A stretch of 64,000 bases of DNA from Aquatica leii (GCA_035610365.1 CM069436.1:37331117-37395116), one strand, 5' to 3'; numbered from the stretch's first letter, positions 1 to 12,155 are shown. Notes: generated from the sequence alone by a model not told the origin. Program-made: numbers and translations.

Positions 1-1120
1 TATGTGTGCGGTCAATGAGTCAATAATTGACTTTTTCTGTCTATTGGCTTCTAAACTAACAACTTGTTATTCAAATACAATCTATATGTATTAACTAATT
101 TCTAACCAATAAACATTTTTTTAAACACTTTACTGTTATCAAAAACTTTAACTTTCAGTGCGATTCGATTAAGCGGCGTGCACTGTATAATGTATTTTTT
201 TTGAACACTACTATAAAACATTTTTATTTTTGTTTAGATTACATTTAATAATTACATAAGGTAATTTATTATAATAATTTGATTTGACATGACATTTTAG
301 ACATAAGTTGTATACATTTTTGACCGCGTGATTCATTGTTCAATAACAAAACAGTTTCGTGTAACTATTTTAATTAATTTAAAGTCTTAAAACGTGTAAA
401 TGTGGTTGCTGCTGTCTACACTGCAATGTTTTTTTTAGTATTTTATAACTTTAATGAGTAATATATTATAAACTTAAAAAAAATATTGAATTACACAACT
501 ACAAACCTATAAAAAAATGTAAACAAATGTCTCTCCGTTCTTGTGTAGGGTTTAGTAGAATTCTCACAATATTTTCTTATCAGACATAAGAGCAATACAG
601 AGTTTTTCTGTCTGTCTGAAGATTTTACTTTTTATATTTTGTCGATATTGTTCTAAATATAGACCATGATATGCTTAATTCTTTTTCTCTGTTTGTGTTG
701 CACTATAACCCCTTTACCCACATCAATATTGCAGATTTTCTTTTTTTTGCCTTACTGTTACTAGCCTTACCAAACTATACCTATATTCTTCTTTGTATCA
801 CGACTCTCAAAATCTATGTAGTCTGCTTGGTCATGTATAGAGGTAACTTCAAACTCTCAACTTTCAATATTACTGTTTTTTAGCTCTACACTTTTTACTG
901 CCTTTTTGCAGAAACTTAATCTTAGAAATGTTTTCTTCTGCTAGTCTAGCTAGTTTAATTCTTTTCTGGATCTTAGTTTTTTTCTGTAACCCCTATCACC
1001 ATTAAGCGAATTACGCATTTTTGTTTTGTTTTAAGTCTACTGGATTATATTTGTCTTCACATATTGCAGATATTGCCGCCCGGTTAAATTGTTGCATTTC
1101 TGCTTTCATATAATCATTAG
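1..1120. other. Duplicated non-coding 5' flank
   Basis: No gene is visible. The stretch is AT-rich and aligns with 25471-26085 of unit 2, which is shorter by several deletions. Short open frames here (for example 671-883) are low-complexity and not shared with unit 2. Confidence 0.6.
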
Positions 1121-1123
1121 TAA

Positions 1124-1900
1124 TTGTCACAGGTTAGATATCCTTATGGTTTTTACAGAAAATTGTTATTTACGTATTTATACATTCACATTTTTTGCCA
1201 AGTCACCAATTTGTTATCCCATGTACTCTTTAATGATTTAAATACAGACATATCTGGGAAGTATCTGTCTTGGGTAAAGGGGAAGTTTGAGCATTGTGAT
1301 GTTATTAGCTATTGTCAATTTTATTAAAGGAATGTCTATATGAGTACTGCAGTAGTCGTCATAAATAATTAAAATTGTTTTTTTTTTAGATTTTAGAGCT
1401 GAAAGTTGTGTTATTTCAAAACAATTTAATAACATTTTTTCTTTAGTGGTTAGGTTTTTAATCCGTTGCCAGGTGCAAAAACTAACATAGTTGTATTTCC
1501 CTGTATTGACAATTTCAGTCTTATTAGTATTATGGGAGAATAAGCTTTAAGTTCGTTAGTTATAAACAAATCTGTCATCTTTTTTCTAGCATATCTAACG
1601 CATTGCCGCTTTTTTATACTTAATGACGTATTTTAAAATTCTTAAACCAATCGTCTCCCAGTATTTTGTGCTTCAATAGTGTTTTAAAGCTATTTTTTTG
1701 GACTGAATCTGCTACAACCATTAACAGTTTTTTTCTGGTAATTTCAAAACCTTGCTTCTCTAATAAGCAATCTTATTTTATCTTCTTTTAAAGTCAGAAA
1801 CGTTTTTTTTCTTTAAAGAACTTTTAAGTATTATTATAGCTTCAAGCGCTCGACCCACTACACCACCCCAGATTCTATAGGTGTTTATTAATTTTTTGAA
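1124..1900 (-). pseudogene. Decayed pogo/Tigger-like (DDE_1) transposase remnant
   Basis: Read on the minus strand, the fragment ending near 1238 has a stretch like the second catalytic block of pogo/Tigger transposases: a hydrophobic run, then ILIIYDDYCSTHI, then LIKLTIANNITMLKLPLYP. Family members read LLxDNHxSH followed by ANNIxLLxLPPH and then QPLDV. The antisense of the + frame around 1200-1235 continues with a KSLKSTWDNKL-like stretch, matching the GPLKxxW motif that follows. Upstream, 1900-1440 has HTH-like and linker fragments with several stops. The element is dead. Part of it also lies in unit 2 at about 26085-26302, so it predates that duplication. The family call rests on motif memory only. 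Confidence 0.5.
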
Positions 1901-2049
1901 AATTATACCTTACACTTGTCAACATAAATTACAACACTGTAATAATTGATTATGATATGTTTTTTCTGCCAATTATAATACATAATTTTTTTTGTTGGCG
2001 TCGTCTACTTTTCTACTACAACAGATAATATTACTAGTCAGTAGTGTTT

Positions 2050-3735
2050 TTAAATTCCATAAATTATATGTTCTCACTTACTCCCGAATCATACTTACTT
2101 ATACATTTTCTACGAAACTGGTGTGAATTCTTCTAATACTTGTATTCATTATTATGTAATTCTATATTAAAGAGATCCTTGAAGTAGAGAGTAGGCACTA
2201 GTTGAAAATAAAACTAATCGAATTATTTTGTTTACGTTACATCACCTTCATTAGGTCTATATCAAATGCGAACATTAAATTTTTGCTATTTTACTCATTG
2301 CACGTCATCTTATGTGTGAGTTATGTTTGTGATAAATCGTCTTCTTGTCTTGAATAAGTCACATATTTATTTTAGCGTTTGCGTTAACGTTCTAAAGTGA
2401 CAACTTACCAAAATTCTATTTTGTCATTTGTTGTATTCATTGGTATACTTATCAAAAGACTCATCAGTCTGTATCTACTGTTTACTTTTAACATCAGTGT
2501 TAAAAAAACATTGTTTTGTTAACAATAGCTTTAAACAATGTTTTTTCAACAAGCTACTCGATAATATTCCACTTTTATTAATGTGAGCCGTGTTAAAAGT
2601 TCTACTTTTAACAAAGTTTGCAAAAAAATTAGTTTTAAAATTTTTTTTAATCTTCGAAAAGGCAAAACAAAAATTAATGTGTTACTGCCGTTCAAAGTGT
2701 TATAGCATAACTAACTCTTACGCAGCGCTTGGCTTGCAGCTTCGCGCCACGTTAACATTGGTTATACTATGCTTAACTTTCGACGCTACTTAAATAAATT
2801 ACTGTTTATGCTGCTTTTATTAAAAACGTCAATAATTAGTCGTCAGTGTAGTTGCGTAATGACAAACAAACTATAGAATTGCAAAGGATAAAAATAAAAT
2901 CTACAGAAAACTGTGCTTTTATTATACATTTAATTATAATATTATGCATTATACTTATGTCTTTAATGTGATTTTTTCAAGTTTTCTAAAAAAATTCAGA
3001 AATAGCAAGACAAAAAATAATATATGTTACTCTTGTCAAAAATCTCATAGAGTAAGTCACTCTCATGCGGCGTTTGGTCTGTGGTCTTGTGCCGCATAGA
3101 CGTTTGTTTTGCTATATTTCACTTTTGACGATTCTTACATAAACTACTGCTAGTGTAAATTTTTACTGCTTACGACAGTTATGTATATGTCAAGAATAAT
3201 ATTAATAATTTAAATTTACAGTCTACAAATAAAAAATATAAAAATGTTTATTTAAGATAAAATTGTACTTTGCACCACGCAGCTTACAGTTACGCAACGT
3301 ACGTTGTAATCACTAGACCTTTTGAGTTGGTTGTGAACGCATCTCACCAAGCGACGAATTAACTACTCGCGCATAGTATCGAATCTAATTTTAAAAAATT
3401 AATAATTTGAAAAATAAGCATAAAACGTCGAGTTCCTTAAATTTATTTATCATTTATTTATACGTGTACTAATTTTATTTCTATCTATACTTAATTAGAA
3501 AAAAACTACACTTTTGTTGGGCGTGGACTCCAAGCACGACTTTGTTAATAATCATTTAATGTCATTTCTGCACTTACTAAAAATAGTATTAAAATTAGTA
3601 TGAATTATGTATTGATAAATACAAACTCAAATTGTGTCATGAAAAATTTTGTACGCTCTATAACATGTTTCCGTTGCGAAGAAGTTTATACATACTTTTA
3701 AATAGGTTATTATACAAAAATTCAACTTTGTAATT
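2050..3735. repeat. Duplicated flank with internal tandem repeat of about 345 bp
   Basis: No gene is visible. Two diverged copies of a block lie in tandem: about 2640-2930 and about 2990-3240. Each carries a GTTACTG/GTTACTC stretch, then a CATAACTAACTC/CATAGAGTAAGTCACTC stretch, a GC-richer core and an ACTACTG or ACTGTTTATGC stretch. A partial third copy begins near 3245. The same arrangement occurs in unit 2 at about 26820-27420, so the tandem structure is older than the unit duplication. Confidence 0.6.
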
Positions 3736-3739
3736 AATA

Positions 3740-3960
3740 CAGACCGTTTACCTATAGATCAGGCTAGAAATCACTGTTATTAAATATAACTACAAAAAAT
3801 TATTTTTATAATGTTTAATAAATTTAACGTATCTCTATTATTATCTAAACTTAAGTGATTTATTGTTTGGTAATCACAAAGCTTATTTTCTGTTTCTTTA
3901 GTTTTTTTAAGTAAATCAATAATAACATACAAATATGAAAATGTCGATTTTCAGCATAAA
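3740..3960 (+). promoter_or_regulatory. Conserved proximal upstream block of receptor 1 (candidate promoter/5' UTR)
   Basis: About 200 bp directly before the gene aligns with the bases before receptors 2, 3 and, more weakly, 4, including the run AGATCAGGCTAGAAATCACT. It is the only 5' sequence common to all four genes. I cannot pick a transcription start with confidence. Confidence 0.35.
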
Positions 3961-3980
3961 ATGTGCGTAGTGTAAGAAGT

Positions 3981-5732
3981 ATGTCACGTTTTCTGGTTAT
4001 AACATTGTTAGTGTTACTGTGTAATCCAGTTTATTGTTCATTACTGCCATTACCCGCAAATAATTTAAATAAGTGCATAGAAAAAGTAATGAGTTTTGTT
4101 TTTGATAAAAACAGTACCATAGTGAACTTTTTTGACAATCAAACAAAGTTTTCTTCAATGGTTTTAACAAAGAATCCTTATATAACAGTTGACGTTGAAA
4201 ATGTAATAATAAACACTGGAGGATACGTTAATCATTATATTATAAACACAGACAATTTAGATACTTTAAAAAAAACGTTAAACTATGTATCATCTAGAAA
4301 TTTTCAAAAAACGCCAATATTTTCTTTTGGAAATTTTCTAATTATCACTTCATACAATAATATTTCCGAGTTGTTTGAGATGATGTGGATAAAATCAATA
4401 TTTAATGTAGTTATTTTAGAAACAACAAAATCTAACTTTGTAATACATCAAAGTGATCCATACTTGGCGCAAAATAACTGTGGTAGAAGAGCAGTTTCTA
4501 TCAATTCTTGTTCTTGTAAATTTTTGAAATCGATAACATTTATACGAAAAACATTAAATACTTGTGTTGTTTGGTTTCTTACTAATGGCGAGGTACACAA
4601 TACAACTTCTTCACCTTCAACACATATCGCAAGACATATTTTGCAGTTGGCTAGAACACATTTTAACGCGACAATTTACGAATATGCTTTTAACAAAATA
4701 AGTAATTTATATGCTCTATATTTATTACAAAATTTTGGTGTTTTGTGTTTTATTGGATCTGATCTTACAATTAATGGATATGATTCTAGTCAAAAATATT
4801 GGACTCACAATATTGTTTGGTTAGTACCATTACCAAGACGAATGTCATCTGTTGAAGCTCTTGTTCATATTTTTAAAATCGAATTGTGGATTTTTGCAAT
4901 TATTACAACCAATTTTACAATATTTGTTTGGTGGGTTATATCAAGTGGAGTTAAAAAAAGATATTCCCTTGAAGATTTATGCGACATTGCTATAAAATTG
5001 ATTTGCGTTACGATATGGGGGATTATCAATAAAGTTCCAAAAAGTTACACATTAAAATTTATTGTTATAATTTATATAATATATGTCGTTCACATTCAAA
5101 CAGCTTTCACTTCGGGTTTAATCAAAGCTTTAACGATGCCTCTGTATGATCGAGGGATTCAAACTGTAAACGATCTTGATAGGTCGAATCTACCGGTATA
5201 CGTCAAACCACACACTGAACATTATTTGTTAACAGGCAGCAATTTTGCTTTAGTTTCTGCAATAAAATTAAAACTTAAAAATATTACAACCATTAGCAAC
5301 AAAGAATTATGGGAGATAAATAAGTTTCGCAATTGTAGCGCTTTAGTGACTGAACAGTTAGTAAAGCAAATGCCAAAGCTTTCTGAGGGAGTACGTATTA
5401 TTCACGACTACTCAATAGTACGAAAAGTTGACGAAGTATTTAAAGTAAAATCTGGGCATTTCTTTTTACATTATATAAATATTATTATTCAAAGAATTAC
5501 TGAAGCTGGAATAATAAACAAATGGTGGAACGATTTATCAATTCAATGTTATGGACAGAATAAGGATAAATTGATAGATGATGATGCTGTAGTGCTTACA
5601 TTAAAACACTTAGAAATAATATTTGTTATATTGATGGCCGGATTGATTTCTTCAAGTGTGATTTTTTGTATTGAATTAACGATTACTTCTAAAAAAATTA
5701 AATCGATTTTACACTTTTTCACAAAACGTTAA
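3981..5732 (+). CDS. Divergent ionotropic receptor (IR), tandem copy 1
   Basis: This is a ligand-gated cation channel subunit of the insect IR family (ionotropic-glutamate-receptor kin), expected in the membrane of chemosensory neurons. The 583 residues form one exon. Residues 1-20 (MSRFLVITLLVLLCNPVYC) are a signal peptide. A Cys- and Asn-glycosylation-rich extracellular S1 region follows to about 295. M1 is at about 301-321, the pore loop at about 337-350 (LICVTIWGIINK), and the channel-lining helix at about 359-385 ends HIQTAFTSGLIKALT, the counterpart of the glutamate-receptor SYTANLAA motif. The S2 lobe runs to about 540 and the last helix is at about 543-565. The glutamate-binding Arg/Thr/Glu set is not evident, as expected for divergent IRs. 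I chose the ATG at 3981: the frame extends upstream only through a GTG, and receptor 4 supports the same start. Ligand and co-receptor are unknown; the IR call is firm. Confidence 0.9.
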   Translation: MSRFLVITLLVLLCNPVYCSLLPLPANNLNKCIEKVMSFVFDKNSTIVNFFDNQTKFSSMVLTKNPYITVDVENVIINTGGYVNHYIINTDNLDTLKKTLNYVSSRNFQKTPIFSFGNFLIITSYNNISELFEMMWIKSIFNVVILETTKSNFVIHQSDPYLAQNNCGRRAVSINSCSCKFLKSITFIRKTLNTCVVWFLTNGEVHNTTSSPSTHIARHILQLARTHFNATIYEYAFNKISNLYALYLLQNFGVLCFIGSDLTINGYDSSQKYWTHNIVWLVPLPRRMSSVEALVHIFKIELWIFAIITTNFTIFVWWVISSGVKKRYSLEDLCDIAIKLICVTIWGIINKVPKSYTLKFIVIIYIIYVVHIQTAFTSGLIKALTMPLYDRGIQTVNDLDRSNLPVYVKPHTEHYLLTGSNFALVSAIKLKLKNITTISNKELWEINKFRNCSALVTEQLVKQMPKLSEGVRIIHDYSIVRKVDEVFKVKSGHFFLHYINIIIQRITEAGIINKWWNDLSIQCYGQNKDKLIDDDAVVLTLKHLEIIFVILMAGLISSSVIFCIELTITSKKIKSILHFFTKR

Positions 5733-6060
5733 TTCCTCTAAAACTTAATTTTTTGATGCACTATTGCAAGTGTAGCTGATTGTAATAATTCAAAAACATA
5801 AAATTTAACGAATTCAAATGCAATTTTTAATATAAAGTTGCTCATTATAACTTTTTTGTTTTTACCAACTAATTGTAATTTTTGATTTATTTTGAAACAC
5901 TTGCTTTTTGTATATTTTGTGTACATTTGGATTTACACATTGCGATATGTTATAAACACTAAATACATATGTTTTTTGTGTTATAGATGATTGTTAATAA
6001 TAAATAAATAATAAAAATATGTTTATTCTTCTAGAATACAATTTAATTTGACTTGAATAT
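5733..6060 (+). other. 3' UTR-like flank of receptor 1 with candidate poly(A) signal
   Basis: The first 300 or so bases after the stop align with those after receptors 2, 3 and 4. In receptors 1-3 the shared stretch contains an AATAAA hexamer (here at 5999-6004) just past a conserved TTGTGTTATAGATGA run, which would give a 3' UTR of roughly 270-390 bases. Confidence 0.45.
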
Positions 6061-6980
6061 TATTTAAATTTACATCACAGTACAGCACATTCGACCCCTT
6101 TGAAGTAACTGTAGAGTTTTATCACTAAAACTTCACTTACACTTGATAAAGTGAGTATGGTTACTTGAGAAAATAATATTTTTAAATTGGTATTAATAGT
6201 CAAGTGTTAGTGAACCCTAAGTGAAGTATTTTTTAAGTACGAACGTCATCATTTTCAACTATAAAATTAAATGATACAGAAACATCCGATTTAAAATAGT
6301 ACCTCCAATCAAATTTTAATACTTAAATTACAAAAATATATAAATGAGATATTTTACAGTATTCAAAATCAAAAAACTATTATTTAAACAGTGTATATAC
6401 AATCATTTTTCTAGAATTTATTAAGGTTTCGTACTAAAAAATTTGAATAAAGTAAAGTACATTGCGTACTGAAGTTAAGTATGACATAATTTACTGTATA
6501 GCTATAAAGTGAAAGTGTTGAGTTTTTTGGAAGCCGTACGCACACAATAATAATTATTATATTTTGGAATGTAAAAATATCTTGTGTCAGTAATTAAATT
6601 AAATGTATGTCATTCTGTTAATAAATAAACCAAAACTGATTTAATTAGCCCACCTAAAATTAATAAACCATAAAGAAATAAATTGTATACAGCCGTATAC
6701 AATTAAATGCACTAAAGAATAAATATTTAAAATTCTAGCAATCTATTCTTATATCAAAAATAAATAGTAATTTGCTCTAAAAACATCTGTTACACTGCAC
6801 TGTTTCTTTCGTGTGAGTACATCAAAAGTTTATACATAGAAGACATGTCAAATTAAAACTTACAGGTAAGCCAATGCTTTTTTATACAAACTTTTAACAA
6901 AATGCAGAAATAATTTCAGTGTTTTATTTTAATTATGAATATAAACGCATTGTAATTTATATACTTGTACAATTTTTAGG

Positions 6981-7341
6981 ATGTCTGAAAAAACAAACGT
7001 ATTTACACCTGACAAAAAACTCTCCTTGCAAGAACTTGTACTGAAATATAAACATATTTTGAAAAATAAAAAAAGCATTTAGATATCTCGTAATTGAAAG
7101 TGAATTGTCAATCCGGATAAAAAATGTAAATAAGACGCTAGAAATTGAAGAGCAATTGCACGTTCGACGTATGCAGATAGAAGAAGAAGTGCACGCATCT
7201 CAAATAAGACTAGACTATCAAATACACCTACGTCAAATGGAGCATGAAGAAAAACTTCATAGAGTTCGTATTAAACAGTTAGAATAAAAAGCAAAAGCCG
7301 AAATGGAAAAAGCGCAACTGCACCTTAATAACCACCAGTAA
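6981..7341 (+). pseudogene. Harbinger accessory protein (Myb/SANT-like) remnant
   Basis: The frame opens at 6981 with MSEKTNVFTPDKKLSLQELV, resembling the N-terminus of Myb/SANT-like DNA-binding proteins that partner Harbinger transposases. It breaks after about 33 residues. The C-terminal part is open at 7105-7287 and is a charged coiled coil (repeats like RRMQIEEEVHASQIRLDYQI), ending in a KAEMEKAQLHLNNHQ-like tail after one more stop. The middle of the DNA-binding domain is missing or scrambled. In living elements this protein binds the TIRs and brings the transposase to the nucleus; this copy cannot. Confidence 0.55.
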
Positions 7342-7399
7342 CTTAAAATATTTTTTATTTATTATTATATTTATTATTAAACTGTTAATTTATTTTATT

Positions 7400-8356
7400 G
7401 AAAATGTTTTTGAATCAATGCGTTTAGTATTAAATTTCCTTTTTCACCTACATATATACATACAAATTTTCGTTTCCACACACCAAGAGCTCTTTCAACA
7501 ACGTTTCTTGTACTAATGTGTGCTGTATTATATCAGCTTTCCGTAGGTGTAGTCGGATGAAGAATTGGTGTATAAATATACCTTCGTTGAGAGTAACCAG
7601 AATCTCCTAAGAGAACGACGGTAACGGAACCATTCTGAAACCTCATCTTTACAATACTATTGTCAAACATTCTTGAAACGTAAACCGACCCAGGCTATCT
7701 ACAAACAATACGAAAAATTTCTAAATTTGCACCTACTACAACCTGAACGTTTATAGAAAACCAAGATTTTCTGTTGCAATAAATTTCGACATCTTGACCA
7801 CCAGGACTTTTAATGAGAATGTGAGTTCCGTCAATAACACCACTAACTCCAGAAAATTCTGATATTCTAAAGAATTGTTGTTGCACTATTTATAACAATT
7901 GTACATTTCTCGGAAAATACACCCAATTTCTTAAACGACCGACGCCGACATAATGTAGTCAAAATATCTTTAACAAATAGCTGTACAGTGGCTTGATTTA
8001 TGTTGTATAAATCAGCGCACACAATCTATTAAAATCAAGATGTTTATATTTTATTATACATACACATTTCTTACCTAAAAACTACTTGTTACATAGTATC
8101 TTAAAACAATTAAAAATTTTGGTGGAAGAGGTTCGCCTCGATTAGATTGTAATTCATTGTCACTTAAAATGATTGGCATAATTTTATTAACCACGATGTC
8201 CTTGTTAATATGATACTTTTTCAAAAACTCAATGGCACTTAGGAATTCTAAAGGATTTTGCAGATCTTGCAATATCACTCTAGGAATACGAGGGTATAGA
8301 TTATCTTCAATGTAATTTATAAATTCATCAAAATTTCTTTCCAATATCAGAGCCAT
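7400..8356 (-). pseudogene. Harbinger transposase (HARBI1-like nuclease), broken
   Basis: On the minus strand from 8356, an N-terminal frame of 93 residues (MALILERNFDEF...) is followed by disrupted helix-turn-helix-like sequence and then the DDE core. The core reads GVSGVIDGTHILIKSPGG (first Asp), VEIYCNRKSWFSINVQVV, then LLGDSGYSQRRY (second Asp) and RNVVERALGVWKRKF (Glu) near 7450. All three catalytic positions can be read, but in more than one frame with several stops between, so the gene is dead. It belongs to the DDE_Tnp_4/HARBI1 family by these motifs. Confidence 0.75.
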
Positions 8357-10190
8357 TATTAAGTAGTACTTTTTAATTACATACTGTAGATTTATTTACA
8401 AAAATTATTATTTTTTTGTTATAAACAATTAACTATTAACAATAATAACACTTTATCAAACACAACAATTTAAAAAATCACAATATAAAAAATTTTCAAT
8501 TTTCAAGTGCGCCTTAAAGTAGGTTTGCAAATTACTTGAATTCTATACTTACAAACATCAAATAAATGTAACCGTCAAGCTCACTTACATTCAAGTATGG
8601 TTTATTAATACTAAAAATTGGTGACGTCACAATACTTAAGTTTTTCTTAAGAATTTGTCAAGAAAATCTTAAGTGTGGTATAATAATACCAAACATGATT
8701 TTAAGTAAAAAGTAAGGGAGCACTAACTCTCAAGTGCCGTCTATTAATCTGGCCCTAAATCCTGACCTGCGCATTCTTTTAAATTTTAAAACAAGGTCGT
8801 TGTGATTACAATTTTCACTTTTCTTATTTTCACCAAAGCGTATGAAAGTCAGTTTATGTAGTTTTGGAAATTAAAATAATCTAGAGCCATCGGATTATGT
8901 TACAGTCAATTAGTAGCAATTATTTGGATTTATTTGGAAATTAATTTAATTGACGTACTTAATTTTGGAGATTTTAAGCTTCCACACTGTACAACTTTTT
9001 TCTGTCGGCCACCTGGCAATTTATGTTAGGTTTAGTCTTACCTGGTTACTTAGGGAAAGTTTTGTGTTTTGAACTGCGTAGTAAATCGTCGTGGTTTGAA
9101 TGTCAATACAGATAAAATCGCTGCTATATTGAGTATTCCAGTACCTACATCTGTCATAGAAGTTACGAGAGTTATAGAAATGGCTAGTTGGTACAGAAGG
9201 TTTATACCTATACCTAGTTTTTCGTCCCTCGCCGTTCTATTATCAAATTTAACTAAAAAAGGAGTTTTGTTTACTTGATCATCGGAGTGTCAACTACATT
9301 TTTGTACATTAAGGAAAAGTTGATTTTAGTTTCTATACTAACTTGTAACTTGTCCAGATTTTGCGCTACCATTTGTCTTGTTTCAAACGGATGTGTCAGA
9401 ATTCTGTCTTGGTGCAATTTTAAGTCATTAACATCCTGATGGAAAAAAGGTAATCAGTTACATAAGTAGTTCATTATAAAAAGCAGAACTCGGTTATAGA
9501 AAAAAAAATGTCTTGCAATAGTGTAGGCGGTTAAAAATTTTCATCTGTATGTAGAGGGAACCTGCTTTACAGTGATTACCGATCACCACTCTTTAATTTA
9601 GTTAAACAGATTGCAAAAGCCAAATGGACGATTAGCAAAATAAGCTCTTAGGTAACAGCAGTATGATTTCAATATGATACATCGAAAAGGTTTTGATAAT
9701 GTAGTTTTAGATGTTTTGTCTAGATCTGTTCCTAAGTTAGAATCGTGTGAAGTTCTAAAATCTGACCATATTATGTTAGATTTATGGCACTTTAAAATGC
9801 GTGAAAAACTTATAGCATTTCCTAATAAGTATCGCAATTGGTCTGTCCAGAGCAATCAAGTTTATAGGCCTGTTCACACAAAACTTTCTGCTTTTGCTCT
9901 GCCGTCCGATGTTTGAAAATCAGTAGTGCCAAAGAAGCAACGGTAGAAATTCTCAAAAAAAATTATGATCTTTCGACTGCTAGTCATTCTGGTGTTTTAA
10001 AAACCGTTGCAAAAATTCAAAATAAATATTAGTGGCCTGAAATGAAAAGTGATATGAACAAGCGATGTAACGTTTGCGCTGCGCAAAAGGTAGAAGATGA
10101 ACCACCTGGTTGTTTGACATCTTGAGCAACAGTTAGTAGGTTTTGGCAGGTTTTGTTGATAGGTTTCGTTGATCCTTTGTCACGGTATGC

Positions 10191-10718
10191 AAGTCATCTT
10201 ACTAGAACTTTAGTGAACAATGGTTACATGAAGCGAGATATTCAAAGAGTTATTAATCGTCGTCTACATCCACGTACTCGATTACCTAAGGACATTTCAA
10301 CTCCCGAATCCAATCCGAAATTGGCCTTTTTACCCTACATTCACAAGGTTACATTGGTAAGACCGGTCGTTCCGTCATTACTCGCATTTTAGAACATAAT
10401 CGTTGTATAAGGAAAAGGCATATTTTTAAGTCTGCGGTTGCTGAACATCATTTTACTACAGGCCACAAGATAGATTTCGATAACGTTTCGGTGATTGCCA
10501 AATCTCCATTCTTTTTTAACAGGAAATTTCGAGAGAGCATAGAAATCATCAAACACCCCAATAACTTCAATCGTGATCATGGTTTCAAGCTGTCCCCTCT
10601 TTGGTTCCCGGTCATTAGTCTTTTATCGAAAACACGCCCTCGTTCAACCGTAACCCAATCAGAGTCGAGCTTAACTACCCGTGACGATACTTCTTCTTTA
10701 TATACGGAGACTATTTTA
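10191..10718 (+). pseudogene. PLE C-terminal fragment, internally deleted (copy a)
   Basis: It encodes the tail after the RT domain (SHLTRTLVNNGYMKRDIQRV, then LHPRTRLPKDISTPESNP), skips the start of the GIY-YIG nuclease through the shared deletion, then resumes in another frame with the extreme C-terminus (SPFFFNRKFRESIEIIKHP, NNFNRDHGF). Nuclease and RT are absent, so it is non-functional. Confidence 0.7.
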
Positions 10719-11541
10719 TCTTGTGACTTGTAGTGAAATGATGTTCAGCAACCGCAGACTTAGAAATATGCCTTTTCCTTATACAACGATCATGTTCTGA
10801 AATGCGAGTAATGACGGAACGACCGGTCTCACCAATGTAGACTAAACCACAAGAACAAGGAATTTGGTATACACCTTGAGATGAAAGTGTTGGAAATTTG
10901 TCTTTGGGAGAAGGAAGAATCTGAGAGATTTTATCTGTCGAGTTGAAAATAGGTTTGATACCATTCTTACGAAGAAGTTTCCCTATCTGATCTGTAACCT
11001 TGTGAATGTAGGGTAAAAAGGCCAATTTCGGATTGGATTCGGGAGTTGAAATGTCCTTAGGTAATCGAGTACGTGGATGTAGACGACGATTAATAACTCT
11101 ATGAATATCGCGCTTCATGTAACCATTGTTCACTAAAGTTCTAGTAAGATGACAGAGTTCCGAGTCTAGATTCTCAGGTTGACAAATAGAAAAGGCGCGA
11201 TGAACCAAAGATTCAATAACAGAACGTTTCTGTGCAGGATGATGATGAGACGAAGCATGAAGGTATCTATCAGTATGGGTAGGTTTGCGATAAACAGAAT
11301 GGCCCAAAAGTCCGTCGGGTTTACGAGTCACAAGAACGTCAAGAAATGGGAGAGAACCATTACTTTCGATTTCCATAGTGAATTTGATATCCAAGTGTTG
11401 ATTGTTAAGATGTTTAAGAAACTTAGACAATTCGAGATGACCATGAGGCCAAACAATAAACGTGTCGTCAACATACCTAAACCAAACCTTGGGTTTTAAT
11501 ATTGATGATTCCAAAGCAACCGTTTCAAAAGATTCCTGCAC
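10711..11541 (-). pseudogene. PLE RT C-terminus plus GIY-YIG endonuclease fragment
   Basis: An open frame of 276 residues on the minus strand. It begins inside the reverse transcriptase palm with FRYVDDTFIVWPHG (the YVDD catalytic box) and LPFLDVLV. It continues through the thumb/linker (SVYRKPTHTDRYLHASSHHH) and ends in a GIY-YIG nuclease (GVYQIPCSCGLVYIGETGRS, then ITRISEHDR). That order, RT then GIY-YIG, defines canonical Penelope-like elements. The fragment is 5'-truncated and loses its C-terminus at the inversion junction near 10719. It is the only one of the three fragments that keeps the nuclease motif. Confidence 0.8.
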
Positions 11542-12155
11542 AAAAACGTTCTGTTATTGAATCTTTGGTTCATCGCGCCTTTTCTATTTGTCAACCTGAG
11601 AATCTAGACTCGGAACTCTGTCATCTTACTAGAACTTTAGTGAACAATAGTTACATGAAGCGAGATATTCAAAGAGTTATTAATCGTCGTCTACATCCAC
11701 GTACTCGATTACCTAAGGACATTTCAACTCCCGAATCCAATCCGAAATTGGCCTTTTTACCCTACATTCACAAGGTTACATTGGTAAGACCGGTCGTTCC
11801 GTCATTACTCGCATTTTAGAACATAATCGTTGTATAAGGAAAAGGCATATTTCTAAGTCTGCGGTTGCTGAACATCATTTCACTACAGGCCACAAGATAG
11901 ATTTCGATAACGTTTCGGTGATTGCCAAATCTCCATTCTTTTTTAACAGGAAATTTCAAGAGAGCATAAAAATCATCAAACACCCCAATAACTTCAATCG
12001 TGATCATGGTTTCGAGCTGTCCCCTCTTTGGTTCCCGGTCATTAGTCCTTTATCGAAAACACGCCCTCGTTCAACCGTAACCCAATCAGAGTCGAGCTTA
12101 ACTACACGTGACGATACTTCTTCTTTATATACGGAAACTATTTCTTTTTAAGTCA
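11535..12155 (+). pseudogene. PLE C-terminal fragment, internally deleted (copy b)
   Basis: It is nearly identical to copy a but starts earlier (PAQKRSVIESLVHRAFSICQ) and carries the same internal deletion. The C-terminal portion (11918-12151) is in a different frame. The shared deletion means copies a and b come from one already deleted parent, or from duplication at this locus. Confidence 0.7.

Larger units (their letters stand above)
1..6130. repeat. Segmental duplication unit 1 (5' part, receptor copy 1)
   Basis: The first bases of the window match 25471 onward through the receptor gene and its 3' flank, with small indels. One larger difference is about 900 bp at roughly 1405-2285 that is missing from unit 2. 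The flank homology stops near 6130 (inside a stretch also found after receptors 2 and 3) and resumes at about 12358, so everything between was inserted after duplication or lost from the others. The unit probably extends left of the window. Confidence 0.85.
6117..8755 (-). mobile_element. PIF/Harbinger DNA transposon, decayed
   Basis: A minus-strand DDE transposase and a divergent plus-strand Myb/SANT-like accessory frame are the usual Harbinger pair. The right end reads ATTAATCTGGCCC (to 8755) followed by TAA, consistent with a GGGCC-type terminus and the 3-bp TAA/TTA target duplication of the family. I cannot find the matching left terminus. The left boundary is set where homology with the other receptor flanks stops (about 6130), next to TTAAGT/CACTTA-rich subterminal sequence resembling that at 8590-8740. 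6250-6970 contains no recognisable gene. Confidence 0.7.

Noticed and set aside
671-883. Short + strand open frame with hydrophobic run
   Set aside because: Low-complexity AT-rich sequence, not conserved in the paralogous flank of unit 2.
1124-1327. + strand frame shared by units 1 and 2 (SQVTNLLSHVLFNDLN)
   Set aside because: It is the antisense of the pogo/Tigger-like transposase remnant, which explains its conservation better.
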